The notes under the pieces are model-generated. The model was not told where the DNA came from. It saw nothing but the letters and a program-made list of their open reading frames with translations, and ran no database searches. Of a DNA stretch of 64,000 nt, positions 49,945-59,376 are shown piece after piece (the first letter of the stretch is position 1; every line of letters starts with the position of its first letter). The DNA is from Larus michahellis. Taxonomy: Eukaryota > Chordata > Aves > Charadriiformes > Laridae. The stretch lies in assembly GCF_964199755.1 (NCBI RefSeq), contig NC_133930.1:62835962-62899961 (forward strand), in the 5' to 3' direction. The position numbers were made by a program, and so were the translations under genes.

Positions 49945-50221
49945 AGAAAAGCGATAGCATAAGAGGAAATGGCCTCAAGTTGTTCAAGGAGAGGTTTAGA
50001 TTAGATATCATGAAAAATTTCTTCACCGAAAGGGTTACCAAACATTGGAACAGGCTGCCCAGGGAAGTGGTGGAATCGCCGTCCCTGGAGGTATTTAAAA
50101 GACAGGTAGACGTGGTGCTTAGGGACATGGTTTAGTGGTTGTTTTGGCAGTATTAGGTTAACGGTTGGACTTGATGATCTTAAAGGTCCCTTCCAACCTA
50201 GACAATTCTATGATTCTATGA
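49945..50221 (+). mobile_element. CR1 LINE 3' fragment with intact tail
   Basis: A + strand CR1 of about 277 bases. It starts at the [12 protein letters not shown] region (AAGAGGAAATGGCCTCAAG near 49,959), passes [19 protein letters not shown]-like sequence around 50,040-50,100, and ends with the intact 3' repeat ATTCTATGATTCTATG just before 50,221. It shares the AGGTTAACGGTTGGACTTG type of 3' UTR with the copy at 38.03 kb, in the opposite orientation. Heavily 5'-truncated and inactive. Confidence 0.96.
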
Positions 50222-50388
50222 AAACATGACTTACATTCCCTCACATCATTGTCAATCTTTCCTTGTGTCTGCTGAGTTTAAATTCATTATTTTAAAATTA
50301 AACAGAACTTGCTGGCCTCTTTTACTTCTCTAGGAAGTTCTGTGGAAGATTCCAGCTTGCACACAGCTGAAAAACAAATTGTGTATGT

Positions 50389-50404
50389 GCACATGTACAT
50401 GTGC
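50389..50404. repeat. 16-bp perfect palindrome GCACATGTACATGTGC
   Basis: Every base pairs with its mirror partner. It sits at the edge of the TA/TG microsatellite and is probably a product of alternating purine-pyrimidine slippage. Confidence 0.7.
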
Positions 50405-50485
50405 CTGCCTATTTGTATATGTATATACATATATATGTATATGTTTATATATGTGTTTTATATATATATTTTTATATTTATATAA
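50405..50485. repeat. TA-rich microsatellite
   Basis: Imperfect (TATA/TATG)n tract with repeated GTATATG and TATATATTTTT. Low-complexity sequence. Confidence 0.85.
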
Positions 50486-52980
50486 GGAAAGACTGACAAA
50501 TATGCTTCCTTCTGTTAATCCCACCATCTTCTATTTAGCCATGTCCTAGACAGGCAATTATTCAAAGTAATGTGTACAGGGATAGAAAAGAAATGACAGG
50601 TGCTAGGATTTAGGAATGCATATCTGCACCATACCTTATGATCGGGAAAACCCTGTGAGGTTATTCTAAGGAAATCTCCAGGCACCTTAAACACAAAATG
50701 TATAGTTTTAAACAGCACAACGTAGATTTGAAAAGGGTCTGAAGGCAGCACTAGTCAGATCGTGGTGTTGTCATAGCAACAGACATTGAAATTCAAAATA
50801 TGAAGTACAAAATGGGGGTCGGAGAAAAAGAAGAGAAGAGAAAAATAGCAAGTAATAATGAAAATCTGTAAAAAGAATATGAAAATTAGACTACCATAGC
50901 CAATGACAGAATAACCAAAATATCCTTATTCTGCATACTATTATTTGCTTTTTTTAACCTTTTCCATACAACAGTTTGAAAATGCTTTATAAATATTAAC
51001 AATGTACGCCTTCTAACATCCCTCAAGGAAACTACTGATGTTGCCATTTATAGATAGAAATCCTGATGCAGAGAGCGCTTTGCGTAAGTAGAATGTCTAT
51101 GGCAGAGGTGAAAGGAAAGTTCAGCTGTTTGCTCAGCTCTGTACTCACATGCTCTTTATTTCACTGCTTTAACATGCCTGAGTTTTATTATGTTATTATC
51201 TAGATAATAGATAGAACCAGAGAGATAATAGAAAAACCAGAGTAATTTTCATAATAGTGGTAGTAACAGTATTCTGTTTCTGACACAAAACCTCCAGTGC
51301 TTTAATACCCAGTTTGTGTAGGTATTTAAACTTTTTACTGTATTTCTTTACAATAATAGTGATAGTAAACAGGAAAAGAATGAGTAAAATGGTATACTGC
51401 AATTTTTTTTTTCAAAGATAGTTTAGAAAAAGATACTAGTTCCTGCCTAACTCATCAAGGAACTGCAGCAAATCTAACTCAACAGGAAGGAATTAATATA
51501 CCCTTGGTTGGGGATCAAAGAACCATATTGTTGCTCAAAAGCCTGAGATTACTGGGGATTCTTTTTCCTCAATTTATTATTTTTAGCCCTCACAGAGGTC
51601 TCTTTGCAATCTTTTATTCTGAGTATACCTCTGTAATAACTTCTCTGTATTACTGGCTTGTGTAAAATCGAATTCTTTAGTATATCCAGGAGATTTTTTT
51701 TTATATTGGATTTTGCAATGACTCCCATTTTACTTTAGCATTTTGAAGGAGTGATAATGAGGAACTTTCCATCTCTCTCTTTCCTACTTCCCTTACAGCC
51801 ATGTAATTTAATTTAAAGTTGTTATCATTCTTGAAGTAATATAATGCTACAGTATTTGTCCCCTAAGAATAACTTTAAGATTTTTCAACATGAGCATCAT
51901 CAGCATAAAGCAGATAACTTGCATGTCACATCCAGGAATTTTAGGCAATGGGCCATAAACAAAGAAATTAGATAAAGGTAGAAAAGAAGCATTCAAAATT
52001 ATGAAAATGTCCTGACTGAATTATAGACTGGCAGTGTACCAGAAGAGTTGCAGAAAACAGAAGAACAAAAAGAAAAAGATTCTTGAAACCTAGAGCTTAA
52101 CTGAATAGGACAAGAGTTTTACTATTTAAGCACCAAATTCTCTGGTATTTCTAGGGTCTTAGTGGTGGGCAAATAGATAATGACAGAAAGACTGAAAATT
52201 CTCTAGTAGTTGGGAAGCTAGCAGAAATTGAAGCATCAGCTTACAAAACATGAGTAATGTGAGAGAAGACGACAGACTCAGGACACTAAATTGATTTTTT
52301 GGGGGGATTTTTACTAGACAGCTGCTATTGTTTCAGGTAGTTGAGCCATGAAGTGCTCTGCCTGGTAGGTGTTGAGGTGTGGCACCACAGAACTCGACAT
52401 GTGTCCAGGTGTTTGCTGAGTTTCTGGGGAGGCAATTTTGCAATAAGGTCTGAAACAATGCTTCAACACCACCATTGCCCAAACCAGCAGGTTTAAAGTC
52501 GTGATGTTGATCAGCTTTGATTTAGCATGAAGCTATAGATTTAATGTGTAGGATTTAACAGGTAGGAGCAAAGAGGAGAGGCTGGAAGAAGTATGTCTGG
52601 GGATTGACTGAATTTGCTAGAGCAAAAGCAAGTTTGTTTTCCTGATCCTTTTTGTCTCCTTTCGATACTTTTAGGACTCAGCCTCTCCACTTCTGGAGTT
52701 AGATAGAGGGCCCTGGGTCAGGCAGAGGAAATCACATATGGGGCTGAGTGGAGGAATGTATGCAGAACCAGAAGACTGGGATACAGAAGAGAAAAAAGGA
52801 TTAGCATCTGCAGCTTGGTAGAAAGTAAATTGTTAAATTGGCTTTTAATTGGAAGTGCTAATATACTTTTAAAGCTTTCCATATTCAATTAATAATTGCA
52901 CTTCCAAATAAATTTAACCATTTGATTTCAAAATAGTTCGCATATATCTACCCTGTACTGCAGTGACTACGGTCATCTTT

Positions 52981-53003
52981 ATTTTTTTTCATCTTTATTT
53001 TAG
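52981..53003 (+). promoter_or_regulatory. Splice acceptor of terminal exon
   Basis: A long T-rich pyrimidine tract (ATTTTTTTTC, then ATCTTTATTTTAG) ends in AG at 53,002-53,003. The in-frame TAG lies exactly on the acceptor, so the open frame begins at the first base of the exon. Confidence 0.7.
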
Positions 53004-53243
53004 AAGTATCTGAAAGATTTGGAAAAAAAAAAGCTTACTGCAAAAAAGAACAAGGAATTCTTTCTTCCTCAAAAATCAAGCAGATTCTACAGCAGTTTAA
53101 AAAATTCTAATCAGAAAACTAAAGAGGAGAGATTTTTCTACCCTCATACTATTGTCTACCAGTTTTCATCGGGTTCAAGGGCCTCAATGCCAGCTAAATT
53201 ACCAAACCATAGACATAATCATAAAAGATCTTCATGCATGTGA
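53004..53243 (+). CDS. Terminal coding exon of an unidentified + strand gene
   Basis: The best-supported coding segment in the window. After a strong acceptor, the frame is open from the first exon base for 79 codons to a TGA at 53,241-53,243. The peptide starts KYLKDLEKKKLTAKKNKEFF, continues LPQKSSRFYSSLKNSNQKTK and FYPHTIVYQFSSGSRASM, and ends HRHNHKRSSCM. It is basic, with a predicted helical, coiled-coil-like start and an unstructured tail. AATAAA follows 28 bases after the stop, then a GT-rich stretch, so the exon, 3' UTR and poly(A) site form one coherent unit with an unusually short 3' UTR. It starts at a codon boundary, compatible with the candidate exon at 47.25 kb. I cannot name the protein. 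A truncated or alternative isoform is possible. Confidence 0.6.
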   Translation, partial: KYLKDLEKKKLTAKKNKEFFLPQKSSRFYSSLKNSNQKTKEERFFYPHTIVYQFSSGSRASMPAKLPNHRHNHKRSSCM

Positions 53244-53270
53244 GAAGCTTCACTGACAAGATGTCTGCCC

Positions 53271-53276
53271 AATAAA
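53271..53276 (+). terminator. Poly(A) signal of the terminal exon
   Basis: AATAAA, 28 bases after the TGA of the terminal coding exon, followed by GTTATGTTTG at 53,281. This is the GT-rich element expected downstream of a cleavage site near 53.29 kb. Confidence 0.6.
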
Positions 53277-53289
53277 ATAGGTTATGTTT

Positions 53290-54405
53290 GAATATAGCTG
53301 AACCACGACTGAATCAAGCCATTTGCACCCGCATTTGCCATAAAACCCTGTGGTTGATATTTTCTTACACTGAATTCAGAATTTACATCTAAATTAATAT
53401 TTTTATCCCAAATATCGCATTGTTGAAAAGTATCCAAATGTAAATTACATCTTTACAACGCCCACTTTCTACTACAATTAAGTAGTTGACTTTTTTCTCC
53501 GTTGTGCGTGTAATATTATGCAAACTTGCTTATAACTGTATATAGGTCTCAAGTTGCCTGGAGTTGCATTGGATGAGGTGCAAAAGAAAGCAATTCTCAT
53601 TTGATAAACAGGTAAATGAAGGAAATTGTTTCTATAGATGTTTTGGAAGAAAAGGGCATAAATGGCTTAAGCAGTGGTAGAAAACTGCACACTGCAAAGT
53701 TTCACTAGTGCTTTTTAAACACGGTGGTCTAACAGCAAATCCTGGCTTAGAGAAACTGTGGATCGGGATATGATTGCTCTGTGCACATCCTGTTTTTTAG
53801 AATCCTTCCTAAATACCGGTGGTGGGCAACCCCTTGAGAAAGAATATTTATCTGTAAATCTAATCTAACCTGCTATGGGGTTCTTACATTCTTCTGCATG
53901 TATGAAATGCATTGTGGTATCAGACTTTGTTATTGCTACTTAATTAAAAAGAATTTTTAATTTGCTGTTACAAAAGACAATATACAATGCTTCTATATTC
54001 ATGAAGTTTCACTAAATCTGCGAAGTTAGTGTCACAATAATAGCTCTTTTTTCTTTACTTTTTTCCTTGTTTTTTTTTCCTTTTTTTCTTTTCTTTTCTT
54101 CCTTTCCTTTTTTTTCTCCTTATTTTCCTTTTTTCCCCCCTATTTTTCTTTTTTGCTGCTCGTTACCTGTTCCTGACGCCCAGTTGGCGAGCTAATGAAG
54201 CACCAGACTCCTCGTCGATCTCTCCATGACATGCAATGCCCAGGAGTTATTTTCTGGGGATTTGCCATTTTTTAGTCCCCTACGTTTCCTTGCTGTTCAC
54301 ACCTGTATTCCCATGATCAAGTAACGAACAGCACAAAAATTACACAAATACTTTTAAACCCGGTGTACGTTGCATCGCAGTGTTGTGATTACGTAAATGT
54401 TCCTT
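53290..54405. other. Intergenic spacer upstream of CpG island
   Basis: About 1.1 kb between the inferred poly(A) site and the CpG island. AT-rich, with the pyrimidine tract at 54.04-54.15 kb. No other feature is supported. Confidence 0.5.
54044..54154. repeat. 110-bp polypyrimidine tract
   Basis: Almost uninterrupted T/C sequence (CTTTTTT, TTTCC and TCCTT units, one C6 run). Mirror-like purine/pyrimidine tracts of this kind can form triplex or nucleosome-poor DNA. It lies about 300 bases from the CpG island edge. Confidence 0.85.
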
Positions 54406-54407
54406 AC

Positions 54408-54600
54408 CAGTGATTAAACCTTGAATTTACGCTTCGGTGCCCATTCTCCGTAAACCTACGGCATTTCTGGGCGTGTCTTTTGAAGCAGGACGTTGTGAGG
54501 AAAACCGTTGCTGGGGAAACGGACGCATCGGGCGCCGGAGGCGGGGCGAGGCGGGTAGCCCCGCTCTCCTCCCCGGAGCGCCACGGCTTCCATCCAATCG
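54408..54600 (-). ncRNA. Possible - strand first exon with donor at 54,407
   Basis: Reading leftwards out of the CpG island, TTTAATCACTG|GTAAGG is a strong donor (GT at 54,407-54,406). The preceding sequence contains only short frames, for example an ATG-started five-codon one. If transcribed, this would be a non-coding or 5'-UTR first exon of a divergent gene or lncRNA. The start near the CCAAT box at 54.6 kb is a guess. No downstream exon can be assigned with confidence. Confidence 0.35.
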
Positions 54601-54750
54601 CGCTCTCCCTCCCAGCCGGGGGGCGGCAGCGGTGGCCCGTCTTCCCTCGCTCACTGGCCGCCAGTGGCGGCGCGTCACCCGAGGAGGCGGGGAGCGCCCT
54701 GATTGGCTGGGCGGGAGAAAGGGGAGCCCGGCGCTGATTGGCCCGCACCG

Positions 54751-54758
54751 GTCACGTG
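54751..54758 (+). promoter_or_regulatory. E-box GTCACGTG in core promoter
   Basis: GTCACGTG matches the left part of the TFEB/TFE3/MITF 'CLEAR' consensus (GTCACGTGAC) and the USF site. It lies 11 bases downstream of an inverted CCAAT and about 50 bases upstream of the + strand donor. Regulation by these factors is inferred from the motif and position. Confidence 0.4.
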
Positions 54759-54764
54759 CGCCTG

Positions 54765-54809
54765 GTGGGGCCGTGACGCCCGCGGTGGCGGAGGGGCTCG
54801 GCTTGTCAG
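54765..54809 (+). ncRNA. Probable non-coding first exon ending at donor 54,810
   Basis: Just downstream of the CCAAT/E-box cluster, GGCTTGTCAG|GTAGGAAG is a good + strand donor. No ATG lies between the promoter motifs and this donor, so the exon would be 5' UTR only. The start given is a guess from the usual CCAAT-to-start distance. The best partner seen is the exon at 63,115, which supplies an ATG. Confidence 0.4.
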
Positions 54810-54977
54810 GTAGGAAGGTGCCGTGCGCGGCGCGTCGCCGCTGTCGCCGGTGCCCGCGCCCCGGGAACGGCCCCCGGGCCGGCGGGCAGCCGCCCCTCAC
54901 CCCCTTGCCGTCTCCCGCCCGCCCGCCCAGCGGGCGGCCGGTACAGGGGGGCGGGTAGGCCCCGCGCCGGGATTTAC

Positions 54978-55052
54978 CTGCGGGCGGGGCGGGGCAGGCA
55001 CCAGCGGCGCTCGCGCTTTCCTCTGAGGGGGCGGCGGCGGCGGCATCGGCAT
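54978..55052 (-). CDS. Possible - strand first coding exon, proline-rich
   Basis: On the - strand, ATG at 55,052-55,050 opens 25 codons, MPMPPPPPPQRKARAPLVPA and then PPRPQ. They end exactly at the donor CCCGCAG|GTAAAT (GT at 54,977-54,976), in phase 0. An ATG, an open frame and a strong donor together are suggestive. However, GC-rich sequence readily gives proline-rich open frames, and the acceptor-side partner is unknown. Alternatives are a 5'-UTR exon or no exon. Confidence 0.25.
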
Positions 55053-55320
55053 CCGGTCTCTTCCTGCTGGGGAGACGTCAGGGGCGCCTCTCGGCCGGCG
55101 GCGGCTCCGCCCTGGCGGGGCAGGCAGGGCGGCGGGTGGGGATCCCCGCCCTCGGGGCTGCAGTCGGGCCTGGGGCGCGGGGCCTTGCGCGGGGCGCGGG
55201 GGCGGAGGCAGCAGAAGGGCTGAGTCGGGCCGGGGCCTGCGGCGCCGCTCGTCGCCGGTGCCCCGGCTGCGCCGCGGTGACTGCTGCGAAGAACGAGGAG
55301 GACGCGCCGCCACCACTTGA

Positions 55321-58300
55321 AACTTCGTGTTATGTGCCCTCCCCCTACCCCCCAAATAAATGCACCCCCCTGGTTCTGGGTTTGTTTCCTCCCCCCTCTC
55401 CTTGTGACAGCGCTGTAAAATTTAGCGACTTTCTTAACTTACACATTAGATTTGGAGCATGGATAGGCAGGGCCTTCTTAGTGCTACTGCCCTGGCCTTT
55501 TTCATGTGTGTTTTTATGCTTTGTGGGTTTGGTATCTGCGGGGGTCCTGAATGTTCATGTATTTGTTTTTTGAGAGCAAAATCTCTTTTCATGTTGGAAT
55601 ATGTTTCTATTTTGTTTGAATTTACATAAGCATACACATCCTATGCGAACACATAGAGTTATACTTTTTGTTATACTGCTAAGCAAGCCAGCTCGCCTTT
55701 TGCTTGCAGGAAGACAACAGTGCTTTCCAAGCAGTTGACTTAAGTTTTCCCCACTTTCTAAAAAGACCTGCACAAAGTGACTTTGATGCTCTGCTGTATT
55801 TTAATGCAGCTTCATTTAAAAAGTTGTAATGTAAGAAGAGCCTGGGTGACATTTGAAACTTTTTGACCAAAAGGATTTACTGGGTATTATTTTCAGTTGA
55901 TTGTACCTACTAAACAATATGTAATAAAGAGATGACTGATAAAGTTTGCTACATGCATATGCTAGTGTTTGGAAGACTCGAGGAGGTGGGACGTTCATAC
56001 TTCTAATCCACTCACCGTCAAAGCAAATTGCAAATGATGGATGTGTTACAGGTTAAGTTACAGTAATTATTATTGTTGGTGAGACAAGTGTATGTTCTCT
56101 CCTTTTATAATTTCCTTTTTAATGTGTTGAAGCAACTTGTCAGTACTGTTACAACTTTAAAATACACACGTGCAGAATATCTTGGGGATGTTTCTTTGAA
56201 GGAGATTAGAAAGTCTTGTATGTATAAGGTTACATTTTAAGTAAGCAAAAGCTCTTTTAGCCATCACCAAGATCCTTTCCTGCAACTATAACTTCATGTC
56301 ACAACTGAATCTTTCAAAGGAAGGTTCTTCTTCAGTAGGTATTTGGATTGCCAGTGAATGAAGTGGTGATGTAGAAGTCATTCTGAGGAGACACTTGAAA
56401 CTTAAGACAGGCCAAAGAAGGGGCGGGAGGGTATTATAGTAGAGTGATTCAGAGGAAAATAAGGCGTGTTTTTATTAAGACGGGGAGAGGTAACATTTGC
56501 TTCACTCAAATAAAGACGTTTAACACGGGGAAGCTAGATGCAGCTATGTTGGGGTTGTGCTATGGTTAGGTAACGTAGGCTGTATTTCCATACTTCAGAG
56601 GTCAGCTCTTCATGCAACGGAGAGGAGAGGTGCTTTGGTGATACGAAGTGGGTTTATGCTAGATGTGAGTCTGGGGCGGGTGTCTGGCGGTCTGTTCGTG
56701 CTGTCCATGCGGAGAGCCCCTCTGCCTGCCCCGCTTCCCCCCTCCGCTTCCCGGTGTTCCCTCAGCTGGGAAGCAGCGGGGTGAGGGAGGGAGGTATGTT
56801 GCCGTGTCAGCCGGAAGGCGGAGAAAGCTGGCGGCGATCCCGGAGTTGCTCCATACAAGGAGATGGGCTAGCAGCATGAGGTCATCACTTCGCAGGCAGG
56901 AGGGTTTTTTTTTTGCAGTGTGTGGGAAGTGGGTCTAGGAAAAGGAAAGGGGATTCTTTTGCTTGGGGGGGGAGGAGCAGCAGCAGCAGCAAGAAAAGAG
57001 AGGAAAGCCTAAGTTCATTCTAGCAGGAAGTAAACTGCATATGTGCTCCTATCTTAAGATAAAACTGTGCACTTAGTGCTGTCTTCATTATATAGTGTTG
57101 ATGTATTTGCCTTACAAAAATGTATTTCAAAAACTTAGTGGAGAGGGTTATTATAGATTAGAGATGATCTTGGAATTGTTGTTGAGTATTCGCCATTTTA
57201 TTAGGGAGTTAAAAGTGTTTAAAATACTATGCATGTAAATACACAGCAGGTTTCTGCACTGTAACATTTCCTGTAACATAGGTAACTGTAGGATTTCTTT
57301 GGAAAGATTTATTTTGGAGACTTTTTTTAGCAATGAATCAGTGGAATTTGTAGCTTTATTTCTAGCTTTGAGAGAAGATATGTACCTTTCTTTTTAAGAC
57401 CTACGTGTGTGGTTGGTCGCATACAGTGCATAGGGAGTTTTGGAAATTGTTCTTAAAAAGAAGCAAGGGTGCTTCTAAAGTGGATTTTTTTGTGTCCGTC
57501 CCAGCCCCCCGCTCCCCCCCCCCCCAGCCCTTTTGTTTCTTTCAGGGCAGCTTCCTGGGATCCAGGATTTTGATTCCTGTCATTTCATAGCATGAAATCA
57601 TATCTGAGAGCATGACTGTAGTCTTTTCTAATTCCTCCTACAAGTTTAAAGGCAGAGCTCATTGGTTTTGAGGTGATGAGTCTGAAGTAATAGGGATTTT
57701 TTCAGTCCTGTGTGTTTCCCTGATGATGATAAAAATAAATTACCAATAAATTAAGATTTAATGCTGTTATTAATCTAAGTGTGTGAATTGTACTTCATAA
57801 CATCATTCTACTTTGGATCTTAGTTTGCTCTATAGTAGCTGCCCTTTGCTCTATAGTAACCAGCTTCCTTTGCATTGCTGCCTTTCTGCACTAACGGGAA
57901 AAGGCCAGATGGTTTAACCACATACAATTTCAAACTTTCTGTCCCACATCTGAGCTTCTTATTAACCATCTCACGAGACATAGATGAGTGTCATAGCAGT
58001 GTGCAGAGCCAACTTTCCATACTCATAACGGTACTGTGGTTCAGTGACTGTTTTCTGGCCAGTTGCACAGGTTTGTCAGAATTCCTGATCTTTGAAATGT
58101 ATTAGTTGGCTTGTTAGAACACAGCTGGGGCTGCTTAGTCTTGTCTACATTGTGAACTTGCACCTTGAGCAGTGAGGTTATTTTGTTAGGCTTTCTGATA
58201 TGGTTGCTCTTAATTTCTGCCGGGGGGAGAGCTGCCACTCGCCAGATCTTGCGCTTGGGTTGTTGATAGCATGAACGTGGAGTAACAGCAGTAGTTGCAT

Positions 58301-58788
58301 ACTGTGAGATGTTTCTGTGATGTAGCTCTCTATTAAGATGATCACATGAAACTTTGAATTGTTAAGGGAGAAATAAAAACATTGCATGTGTACTCTTAAA
58401 CTGTCCTTTAGGTATGCTTTACAATATTGCTTGAAAAATACTGTAGTCCATTTGGAACCCTGTCTTATTAAGTGCTAGTAATGAAAATACTTAATGAATA
58501 ACTACTTAATAGTTTATCGTGAATTAGGCATTTTTCTGTATGGTATTCAAATTTTGGTCTGAAGACAGTCCTTTTGCAAGCCCTTTTGTAATTGTCATCA
58601 TTTGATCTTAGAGTCCCACAACCTTTTTTTCATATTATAGTTTTGGAAGCGATTTATTTTAACATGAGCAGCTGACAAATTAACAAGTTAAGCTTAAGCA
58701 TCAAAATAAATTACCATAATTAAGACCTAATGAAAACTCAATTACTTTTTAAGTAGGAGCAACCTGTGAAAAGTTTCTGAATTGTTGC
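55321..58788 (+). other. Probable first intron, proximal part
   Basis: CpG-island shore followed by AT-rich sequence. A second, smaller GC-rich patch lies at about 56,680-56,850. A poly-C run is at 57,514-57,525. No coding exon is supported. It would be intron 1 if the gene starts in the island. Confidence 0.4.
57510..57526. repeat. Poly-C tract
   Basis: An uninterrupted C-run of about 12 bases preceded by CCCCCCGCTCC. Length-variable homopolymer. Confidence 0.85.
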
Positions 58789-59046
58789 GTGTTATGTAAG
58801 CACTCTTTGCCAGAAGCAGAAATGGAATCCAGAATAGTGTTAAAGTGCATTAATCATGAGCCCTTTGTAAATTGCCTGTTTAGAAACTGGGAGACATACA
58901 ATTACAGCAATGACCGCAATAGAGTCGTGAAGATGAGCCCCTCTGACAGAATGCTGAATCATCCCCAGAGTACTCCATCCTCTGTAATAAATGAGTCAGT
59001 CTTTTATGGAGAAAAGCAAGGTGGAATTAATTACATGATCACATAA
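58789..59046 (+). other. Candidate conserved element or exon-like open frame
   Basis: A + strand frame with an internal ATG at 58,822 reads MESRIVLKCINHEPFVNCLF, then NWETYNYSNDRNRVVKMSPS and closes GGINYMIT before a TAA at 59,044-59,046. No acceptor marks its start and no donor its end. The sequence is compositionally unlike its flanks and dense in homeodomain/POU-like cores (ATTAATTACATGAT near 59,027) and an AP-1-like TGAGTCAG near 58,991. An intronic enhancer is as likely as an exon. Confidence 0.25.
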
Positions 59047-59308
59047 TGCATATTCCAAAGAGGGTGGCATTTAGGTTTTCATCCTCAATTTGTGAATCTC
59101 TTAATTTTGGTACTTGATTTTGTCAGCTTTGCTGCTTTTCTCCAGCTCTGTTTATGCCTAACTTTTTGCTTTAGAAAAATTAGAAAATCTTATTCCATAC
59201 ATTGGCAGCATATTGTGACTTACGTGGTTCATCATCACATTTGTAATGTTTGCTGTTTGAACTGAGAATGCCAGTAATAATTTGTTTTTCTCAGCATAAA
59301 ACAGATGG

Positions 59309-59376
59309 TTTAATTAAATGGTTAATTAATAAAGGCATTAATAAATGTTTAATTAAATGGTTATTTAATAAAGGCA
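59309..59376. repeat. 39-bp-period tandem duplication
   Basis: Two 29-base units beginning TTTAATTAAATGGTTA, at 59,309-59,337 and 59,348-59,376, differ by one base and are spaced 39 bases apart. A recent local duplication in AT-rich sequence. Confidence 0.8.

Larger units (their letters stand above)
50222..53003. other. Non-coding DNA, probably intron of the gene ending at 53.24 kb
   Basis: AT-rich. Holds the palindrome and TA-rich microsatellite at 50.4 kb. It ends in the polypyrimidine tract and AG of the terminal exon. If that exon is real, this stretch is at least partly its upstream intron. Confidence 0.45.
54430..55320. promoter_or_regulatory. CpG island, probable bidirectional promoter
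   Basis: About 890 bases with very high G+C and dense CpG, in sharp contrast to the CpG-poor remainder. Promoter motifs are CCAAT at 54,594-54,598, inverted CCAAT at 54,702-54,706 and 54,737-54,741, the E-box GTCACGTG at 54,751-54,758 (the core bound by USF and MiT/TFE factors) and a CRE-half TGACG at 54,774. There is no TATA box, as usual for housekeeping promoters. Splice donors lie on the + strand at 54,810 and on the - strand at 54,977 and 54,407, suggesting divergent transcription. Confidence 0.88.

Noticed and set aside
54404-55573. Long Pro/Arg/Gly-rich frames on both strands of the CpG island (up to 173 codons)
   Set aside because: GC-rich sequence lacks TAA/TAG/TGA, so long frames are expected. 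Only the short ATG-to-donor frame at 54,978-55,052 has any supporting splice signal.
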